A DNA stretch of 64,000 nucleotides from Helicobacter canadensis MIT 98-5491 (GTDB taxonomy: Bacteria > Campylobacterota > Campylobacteria > Campylobacterales > Helicobacteraceae): assembly GCF_000162575.1 (NCBI RefSeq), contig NZ_CM000776.2, positions 252,950 through 316,949 of the forward strand. The letters run 5' to 3'. The translations under genes and the position numbers were made by a program. The notes beneath the pieces were generated by a model. That model was not told where the DNA came from, searched no databases, and saw nothing but the letters and a program-made list of their open reading frames with translations. This document shows, piece after piece, positions 58,290 to 64,000 of this stretch. Position 1 is the first letter of the stretch; each line of letters begins with the position of its first letter.

Positions 58290-59807
58290 TTAGGAAACTT
58301 TACGATAGCTCAAAGCTTCTAGTAAATGTTCCTTGGAAATTTTTTCACTTAGAGCCAAATCAGCAATACTTCTTGCAGTTCTTAATATTTTATCTACTCC
58401 TCTAGAAGAGAGAGAAAAGCGTTCTTTTGCTAATTTTAAGATTTCTTTTTCTTGATCACCTAAAATACAGAAACTTTTTAGATTTTCCCCTTCTAATCTC
58501 GCATTAAAGCATTTTTGATTGCGTGTTTTTTGGAATCTAAAAGCATTTAAGATTTGAGTGTGCATTTCTTTTGAAGTGATGGTGTGCCTAGTTTGCATAC
58601 CTTCTTGCATGGATACAAATAAATCTAATCTATCCCAAAAGGGATCGGAAATTTTATTTTTATAAGCATTGATTTCTTTTTGGTTGCAACGGCATTCTTT
58701 TGAGACGCTTAGCAAATTTCCACAAGGACAGGGATTCATTGCGCCAACAAACATAAAATCTGTAGGACAGGTGATTTTTGCTTGAAGGCGTGAGATAGTG
58801 AAATGATGGTTTTCTAAGGGCTCCCTTAGTGATTCTAAGAGATTTTTTGGAAAATGGGGTAACTCATCAAAAAATAAAACTCCAAGGTGTGCGAGACTAA
58901 TTTCTCCATATTTGACATTTTGACCAACAGCACTTCCTAGAATCGCTGCTTTTGTGGCACTATTATGGGGATTTCTAAAGGGGCGTTGTGCGGAGATTTT
59001 TAAGGTGGTTGAGGCAAGTTGTAAGATTTCAGATAGGGTAAGTGGAGGTAGGATATAAGGGATTCTAGAGGCAATCATACTTTTTCCACTTCCTGCACTG
59101 CCTTCAAATAAAATATTATGGAAGCCACAAGCGGCTATGAGTGCTGCTCTTTTAGCTCTTTCTTGCCCAATAATGTCTTTAAAATCTAATGGAAAGTGGG
59201 TGTTTAAGTAATATTTTTCATCACCAATTGTTTCATAATCAAAGGGCAGATTAGTTGTTGTGGATTCTAAAGGTGGTGGGCATTTTAAAATTTCAATGGC
59301 TTCTTTGAGTGTTTCTACAAAATAGGCTCTTAAATTAGGTAATGTGGAGTAAAAATCTTTTGCGCTTTTTGGAAGTATAAAAATGCTATCTTGGTTTTCT
59401 TGTTGGCTTAAAAGAGAAAAGAGTAAAGGATAAATAGAAGGGGTGTCTTTAACCCTTCCATCAAGTCCTAACTCTCCAAAGGCAAAATATTTTTGGGGTT
59501 TTTTGTCATCAAATGTGAAATCGCAATGTCCATAAAGTGCTATCAAAAGTGCAATGGGTAAATCATAAAAACTACCTTGTTTGGGCAAGTCTGATGGTGA
59601 GAGATTAACACTTATTTTTAAAGGAGGAAATTTAAAATCATTAGAAAGTAGGGAAGATTGGACTCTTTGGCGTGATTCTTGGATTGCATTACCTGCTAAT
59701 CCAGTGATCTGAAAAGAGGGAAGTGCTTTTGTAAAGCTTACTTCCACCTCCACTTTTTTAGCTTCTAAACCTTCTTGTGCGGCACAATACAGAAGGTTTA
59801 GTGCCAT
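58290..59807 (-). CDS. comM: YifB/ComM family Mg-chelatase-like AAA+ ATPase
   Basis: A 505-residue protein. The N-terminal domain (about 1-165) is the ComM-type LON-like fold; the AAA+ core has Walker A GSAGSGKSMIA near residue 225 and Walker B GVLFFDELPHF; the C-terminal Mg-chelatase part includes SSRGVDKILRTARSIADL. In other bacteria ComM is a helicase that helps branch migration during integration of transforming DNA. It follows def by 3 bases. Confidence 0.92.
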   Translation of the reverse strand: MALNLLYCAAQEGLEAKKVEVEVSFTKALPSFQITGLAGNAIQESRQRVQSSLLSNDFKFPPLKISVNLSPSDLPKQGSFYDLPIALLIALYGHCDFTFDDKKPQKYFAFGELGLDGRVKDTPSIYPLLFSLLSQQENQDSIFILPKSAKDFYSTLPNLRAYFVETLKEAIEILKCPPPLESTTTNLPFDYETIGDEKYYLNTHFPLDFKDIIGQERAKRAALIAACGFHNILFEGSAGSGKSMIASRIPYILPPLTLSEILQLASTTLKISAQRPFRNPHNSATKAAILGSAVGQNVKYGEISLAHLGVLFFDELPHFPKNLLESLREPLENHHFTISRLQAKITCPTDFMFVGAMNPCPCGNLLSVSKECRCNQKEINAYKNKISDPFWDRLDLFVSMQEGMQTRHTITSKEMHTQILNAFRFQKTRNQKCFNARLEGENLKSFCILGDQEKEILKLAKERFSLSSRGVDKILRTARSIADLALSEKISKEHLLEALSYRKVS

Positions 59808-59810
59808 TTT

Positions 59811-60317
59811 TCACCCTTTCCTTTTTTGTTTAAGTTCTTTTTCAAATTTCTTGCGTTTGAGAATAGAGAGTTTATCGATAAATAAAATACCATTTAAATG
59901 ATCAATTTCGTGTTGCAAGGCAACTGCTAAATAATCCTTAGCTTCCATTTCTTTTGGGTTTCCATAGCGATCTTGATAGGCTACTTTTAAAGAAGAAGCA
60001 CGTTTGACTTCTTCGTAAAATTCGGGGACACTTAAGCAACCTTCATTGAAGATTATTTCACCATCTTTTTCTAAAATTTGTGGATTGATAATTTCTAATA
60101 AATCTTCTTTATGTTGATTTCCTTCTTCATCAGGCAGACAAATGAGTAATGCACGAATGGGTTTGGCAACTTGGATTGCAGAGATACCAACTCCATTTTT
60201 TTGAAGCATAACTTCATACATCGAATCTAAAAGTTCGTGCAATGATTCATTAAACACTTCAATAGGCTGAGAAATCTGTCGTAAAATGGGGTTTGGATAA
60301 GTGATGACTTCTAACAT
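59811..60317 (-). CDS. def: peptide deformylase
   Basis: A 168-residue metalloenzyme that removes the formyl group from nascent proteins. Its three motifs are GVGISAIQ, EGCLSVP (metal-binding cysteine) and QHEIDHLNG (two metal-binding histidines). The start shares one base with the end of the upstream gene. Confidence 0.97.
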   Translation of the reverse strand: MLEVITYPNPILRQISQPIEVFNESLHELLDSMYEVMLQKNGVGISAIQVAKPIRALLICLPDEEGNQHKEDLLEIINPQILEKDGEIIFNEGCLSVPEFYEEVKRASSLKVAYQDRYGNPKEMEAKDYLAVALQHEIDHLNGILFIDKLSILKRKKFEKELKQKRKG

Positions 60318-61414
60318 TATTTTTCTCCATAAACAACAAAGGAAAGATTATTGCTTGAAGCTTTTTTGAGGGCTTCAAGAGTATTTTTAAGAATTTCTTT
60401 GGATTTTGATTTTTCATTGATTTCGCAGATTCCACTACAAATACTTAAAGATAATTCTTCATCTCCAAGATAAATGTTAGTCTCTACAACTTTTTCAGAA
60501 AGGTTGTTAGCAAAACGTTTAGCACTCTCTTTGTCTCTGTGATTAAGCAAAAGACCAAATATGCCTTCTCCATAATAGGCAAGTATATCGCTGCGATTGG
60601 CTATTTTTTGAAGTATTTTAGTGATGGTTTTATTAATTAAAATTGCATTTTTTTCCGAGGTTACTTTCTTTTCTAGATTTTTTGTAATTTTGAGTAAAAG
60701 CAGAGAGGATTTATGTTTGTCGATAGCTGATTCTTGACATTCCATTTGGACTTTGGTTTCTAAGAAGCGTTGATTGTAAATATTATAACGACTATCACAA
60801 ATAATCTCTTGAGTGATATTGTCGATTGCCATAGCAGTTTTATCATATGACATTTTGATATCTTTGAGTTGCTTGGTTGAGATTTCACCAATCTTTTTGA
60901 GTTCTTTTTCAAAAAGGGTAATGACATTCTGTAGAATATTAGCATTTTGAACAGAATCAATTTCTCTTTCGTGTTTTTTGAGGATATTTTGAAGTAATTG
61001 AAAATTGCTAAAAAGAGCACCGACAAGTCGTAGAGTGCTAACCATATAATTTTGAGCTTTAAGCACTTTATTTTCAAGTAATGCTTGTTTTTCAGAAGGG
61101 ATGAATTCGGCTTGAAGGAATTGCATAGCATTGTTTTTGAAGTCTTGAGGCTTGTCTTCTAAGAGTTTTTCAAAATAGATTTTATAATTACAAGGTGTGG
61201 GGGGAATGCCATTAGAGAGAAGTGCTTGAATTACCTGTGTTCCATAAGATTCTATAGAATCATCATTTGCGGGTTTTAATTCTTCTTGACTTTGAATGCT
61301 ACTATTCGAATCAGTTGAATCAAAAGAAGGAATGGAATCAAAGCTAGAAGGTTTTTCTTCAATTCCATTAGATTCAAAATTAGGTAAATTCGCACCCTCT
61401 AAATCTTCTTTCAT
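60317..61414 (-). CDS. degenerate GGDEF-domain protein
   Basis: A 365-residue soluble protein. Residues 1-60 are a Ser/Asp/Glu-rich, probably disordered stretch. Residues about 90-215 are helical. The last ~160 residues have the outline of a GGDEF domain (CDSRYNIYNQRFLE at its start, SDILAYYGEGIFGLLLNH at the active-site hairpin). The RYGGDEF signature is replaced by YYGEGIF, so diguanylate cyclase activity is not expected. It may be a c-di-GMP or protein-binding regulator. It sits between clpP and def. Confidence 0.75.
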   Translation of the reverse strand: MKEDLEGANLPNFESNGIEEKPSSFDSIPSFDSTDSNSSIQSQEELKPANDDSIESYGTQVIQALLSNGIPPTPCNYKIYFEKLLEDKPQDFKNNAMQFLQAEFIPSEKQALLENKVLKAQNYMVSTLRLVGALFSNFQLLQNILKKHEREIDSVQNANILQNVITLFEKELKKIGEISTKQLKDIKMSYDKTAMAIDNITQEIICDSRYNIYNQRFLETKVQMECQESAIDKHKSSLLLLKITKNLEKKVTSEKNAILINKTITKILQKIANRSDILAYYGEGIFGLLLNHRDKESAKRFANNLSEKVVETNIYLGDEELSLSICSGICEINEKSKSKEILKNTLEALKKASSNNLSFVVYGEK

Positions 61415-61424
61415 TGTTAAAGCC

Positions 61425-62015
61425 CTATTTTAAACTTTTTGTTAAGATATTATCAATTAAGCCGTAATCTTTGGCTTCTTTGGCACTCATAAAGAAATCT
61501 CTATCCGTATCTTTAGCAATCTTTTCTAAAGATTGATTAGTGTTATCTGCTAGAATTTCATTTAAAGTTGCTTTTAGGCGTAAGATTTCTTTTGCTTGGA
61601 TTTCAATATCTGTAGCCTGTCCTTGTGCACCGCCTAAAGGTTGGTGAATCATAATTCTTGAATTAGGCAAAGAATATCGCTTTCCTTTTGTCCCACAGCT
61701 TAGCAAAAATGCACCCATACTAGCTGCCTGTCCGATACAAATTGTACAAATATCAGGTTTAATGTAATTCATAGTATCATAAATGCTAAGTCCGCTTGTA
61801 ACGACTCCGCCTGGAGAGTTAATATAAAGGTAAATATCTTTTTGTGGATCTTCTGCCTCTAGAAAAAGGAGTTGAGAGACAATGGAAGCTGCAACTCCAT
61901 CATCAATTTGCCCACTTAGCATAATAATTCGATCTTTAAGAAGTCTTGAATAAATATCATAGCTTCTTTCACCACGCCCAGTTTTTTCTATGACAATAGG
62001 GACATAATAACTCAT
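61425..62015 (-). CDS. clpP: ATP-dependent Clp protease proteolytic subunit
   Basis: A 196-residue serine protease subunit forming the 14-mer barrel with ClpX/ClpA. The catalytic serine is S99 in [10 protein letters not shown]; the histidine is H124 in [10 protein letters not shown]. The length and the [18 protein letters not shown] segment are typical. It overlaps tig by 4 bases. Confidence 0.97.
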   Translation of the reverse strand: MSYYVPIVIEKTGRGERSYDIYSRLLKDRIIMLSGQIDDGVAASIVSQLLFLEAEDPQKDIYLYINSPGGVVTSGLSIYDTMNYIKPDICTICIGQAASMGAFLLSCGTKGKRYSLPNSRIMIHQPLGGAQGQATDIEIQAKEILRLKATLNEILADNTNQSLEKIAKDTDRDFFMSAKEAKDYGLIDNILTKSLK

Positions 62016-63316
62016 TTGGCGTTCTTATTGAGTAGATTAGTTAAGATTCTGTCTTCTAGCATTGCCATTTTGATAGCAGGAATAAGGTTGTTATTTTTGT
62101 AGTATTCTAAAACCATTTTTGGATCTTGACGCATTGCCATTGCCTCATAATAGATAGTATTAAGGATTTCATTTTCATTAATATCAATATTATCACGCTT
62201 TGCGATTGCATCAATAATAAAAGTAGATTTGACACTTTTTTGTGCTGCATCTCTTTGTTCTTCGCGTTTGGCTTTAAGTGCTTCGGTATCCTTAGCGAGT
62301 TTCTCTTGCTCTTCTTTTGGAAGTTTCGCGAATTCGTTTTTTAAGAGTAAATCCATTTCTTGTTCAACAATGAGATTAGGCAAATCAAAATCAATAGCTT
62401 TATGGAGATTTTCAATTAAAACTGCTTTTAATTCGTTGTTATAAAGTGCTTGTTTTTTTTCTGCGGCAATTTGATCTTTGATTTTTTCTTTGAGTAATGC
62501 TACATTGGCTTCTTTTTCTTCAGGTAAGAGTGTTTTGGCAAAATTATCATCAATTTCTATTTTGCCCTTAGTTTGGATTTCATTGAGTTTGACTTTGAAA
62601 GTTGCTGGTTTTCCTGCTAAATTTGCAGCGTGGTAATTTTCTGGGAAAGTGACTTGTATTTCTCTTTCTTCATCTTTTTTCATTCCAATGAGTTGATCTT
62701 CAAAGCCTTCAATGAAAGATTTACTACCGATTTTCAAAAGATAATTTTCTGCTTTGCCGCCTTCAAAAGGTTTTCCATCAATAAAGCCTTCAAAATCAAT
62801 TTTTGCATATTCGCCATCTTTGAGTTTTCTTCTGGCATCCTCTATGCCTACAAGTGGAGCTCTTGCATCAGCAATTTCTTCTAATCGTTGATTGATTTCT
62901 TCCTCAGTAACTTCTGGAATCTTGACTTCTGGGATACAGCTTTCTACATCATTTAATGGAATGTCTGGTGCTAAACTTAATTCAATTTCTAGTTCAATTC
63001 CATTCTCTTTTTTTTCAAATTTTGTAATTCTTGGATCACCTATAAGAGCATTGGGTTTAATATTGAGTTCTTTTAGGATTTCTTGTAATAAATCCTGCAC
63101 ACATTCTCTTTGCGCATCTGTTTCTAGTTGTTTGCCATAACGCGATTTGATAACTGCTGCTGGAATTTTTCCTTTTCTAAAACCATCAATCTTGAGATTC
63201 TTGCCGGCAGCTTTAGTAACTTGATCGATTTTTTTATCTAGTTCGCTAAGTGCGATAGTAGCTTGTGCATTTGCATTTGCACTATTGATTTTATTGACCT
63301 TTAAACTCGGATTCAT
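62012..63316 (-). CDS. tig: trigger factor
   Basis: A 434-residue ribosome-bound chaperone. The ribosome-binding N-domain includes [20 protein letters not shown] (the GFRxGKxP signature) at about residues 43-60. A FKBP-type prolyl isomerase domain lies in the middle ([20 protein letters not shown]), followed by a helical C-domain. It is cotranscribed with clpP in the order tig-clpP. Confidence 0.97.
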   Translation of the reverse strand: MNPSLKVNKINSANANAQATIALSELDKKIDQVTKAAGKNLKIDGFRKGKIPAAVIKSRYGKQLETDAQRECVQDLLQEILKELNIKPNALIGDPRITKFEKKENGIELEIELSLAPDIPLNDVESCIPEVKIPEVTEEEINQRLEEIADARAPLVGIEDARRKLKDGEYAKIDFEGFIDGKPFEGGKAENYLLKIGSKSFIEGFEDQLIGMKKDEEREIQVTFPENYHAANLAGKPATFKVKLNEIQTKGKIEIDDNFAKTLLPEEKEANVALLKEKIKDQIAAEKKQALYNNELKAVLIENLHKAIDFDLPNLIVEQEMDLLLKNEFAKLPKEEQEKLAKDTEALKAKREEQRDAAQKSVKSTFIIDAIAKRDNIDINENEILNTIYYEAMAMRQDPKMVLEYYKNNNLIPAIKMAMLEDRILTNLLNKNAK

Positions 63317-63407
63317 ACTTTCTCTACTCCAAAAATAAAAATACTTAAAGTAAATAAGTCTATCAAAAATTTACTTAAAATTACATATTTTTAGAGTAGA
63401 TTAATCA

Positions 63408-64000
63408 TTATTCGCCAATGATTTCACGTGCTCCCTTAGAATTTGGCTGACTTAAAAAGCCTCTAGCAGTCATTTGCTCTACAATGTTGGCCGCTTTATT
63501 GTAGCCAATTCCTAATCGCCTTTGAATATAGCTAATAGAAGTTTTGTTGTCAGCTAACATAATTCTTTTGGCTTCTTCATAGAGTTCATCTGTCTCGCCT
63601 TCATAATTTAGCCCTAAAGTTTCATCTTCATTAGGCATAAAGTTTTCATTGTATTGCACAGGTCGTTGCGATTTGATAAATTCTACAATTTTTTCGATTT
63701 CTTCTTCTGTGCTCCATGGTGCGTGAAGTCTTACTATTCCTCCACCTGGTGGTGTGAAAAGCATATCGCCACGCCCTAGAAGTGATTCAGCACCAAAACT
63801 ATCTAAAATCACTTTAGAATCAATTTTTTGCCCCACTTTATAGCTAATGCGTGAGGGTAGATTGGCTTTAATGGTGCCTGTAACAACATCAACACTTGGT
63901 CTTTGTGTGGCAACAATAAGATGAATGCCGCTAGCACGCGCCATTTGTGCTAAGCGTGCGATAGAAAGTTCGGCTTCTTTGCCCCCACTCATCATTAAAT
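63408..64000 (-). CDS. ftsK: DNA translocase FtsK (C-terminal part; 5' end beyond the window)
   Basis: About 197 residues of the C-terminal end of FtsK/SpoIIIE. The motor domain piece ARASGIHLIVATQRPSVDVV followed by GTIKANLPSRI is unmistakable. The gamma winged-helix domain (SYIQRRLGIGYNKAANIVEQ) near the end reads KOPS orientation sequences on DNA. FtsK pumps chromosomal DNA during division. The window ends inside the gene. Confidence 0.97.
   Translation of the reverse strand, partial: LMMSGGKEAELSIARLAQMARASGIHLIVATQRPSVDVVTGTIKANLPSRISYKVGQKIDSKVILDSFGAESLLGRGDMLFTPPGGGIVRLHAPWSTEEEIEKIVEFIKSQRPVQYNENFMPNEDETLGLNYEGETDELYEEAKRIMLADNKTSISYIQRRLGIGYNKAANIVEQMTARGFLSQPNSKGAREIIGE

Overview
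The window comes from a low-GC member of the Campylobacterota, most likely an enterohepatic Helicobacter near the H. pullorum / H. canadensis group. The reasons are the 16S rRNA sequence, Helicobacter gene sets and orders (glcD-pgbA; flgI-flgJ-like-flgS; nadE-lpxK; exbB-exbD-tonB; fabD-mtnN; comM-def-clpP), a DsbI/Dba pair, and extended -10 promoters of the TGnTAAAAT / TGnTATAAT type. The species placement is inference; the genus-level call is well supported. argB, hisF, ilvD and ilvC show more amino-acid synthesis than H. pylori has.

Layout. 1-8103: end of glcD, pgbA, the dba-dsbI disulfide pair, cysS, a DsbD_2-like membrane protein and a three-gene PilM/N/O-like set. 8115-9833: ilvD. 9834-12555: an accessory island with a small hairpin RNA candidate, a frameshifted HEPN-type gene, a three-repeat type II-C CRISPR array with its tracrRNA but no cas gene, a small membrane ORF and a decayed gene. 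12556-31472: mostly core genes, namely TonB energisation, lpxK with a DegT-like gene and nadE, tRNA-Pro, flgI-flgJ-flgS, pgk, corA, a catalase-like protein, dxr-cdsA, ybeY, xth, an AsmA-like protein, a YjfB-like motility protein, a HemN-family protein and a lipoprotein. 31537-33707: pseI and nhaA. 34420-39454: a complete 16S-Ile-Ala-23S-5S rRNA operon, flanked on each side by a perfect tandem duplication (221 and 188 bp). 39455-42390: AT-rich spacer and a broken DUF262 (GmrSD-like) gene. 42567-51253: hisF, trpS, argB, mtnN, fabD, argS, tatA and neighbours. 51291-56680: nikABCDE nickel importer and a divergent single-domain globin. 56808-64000: ilvC, a ComEA-like protein, comM, def, a degenerate GGDEF protein, clpP, tig and the end of ftsK.

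How the parts fit. Flagellar genes appear to use alternative sigma factors: a sigma54-like site lies upstream of flgI-flgJ-flgS and a sigma28-like site upstream of the YjfB-like gene. Several genes point to natural transformation (PilM/N/O-like set, ComEA-like, ComM). ExbBD-TonB and NikABCDE serve metal uptake across the two membranes. The most unusual material is the defence-related debris: an apparently cas-less CRISPR/tracrRNA locus next to a frameshifted HEPN gene, and a separately inactivated DUF262 gene after the rRNA operon. A DegT-fold protein that has lost its PLP lysine is the most interesting single protein.
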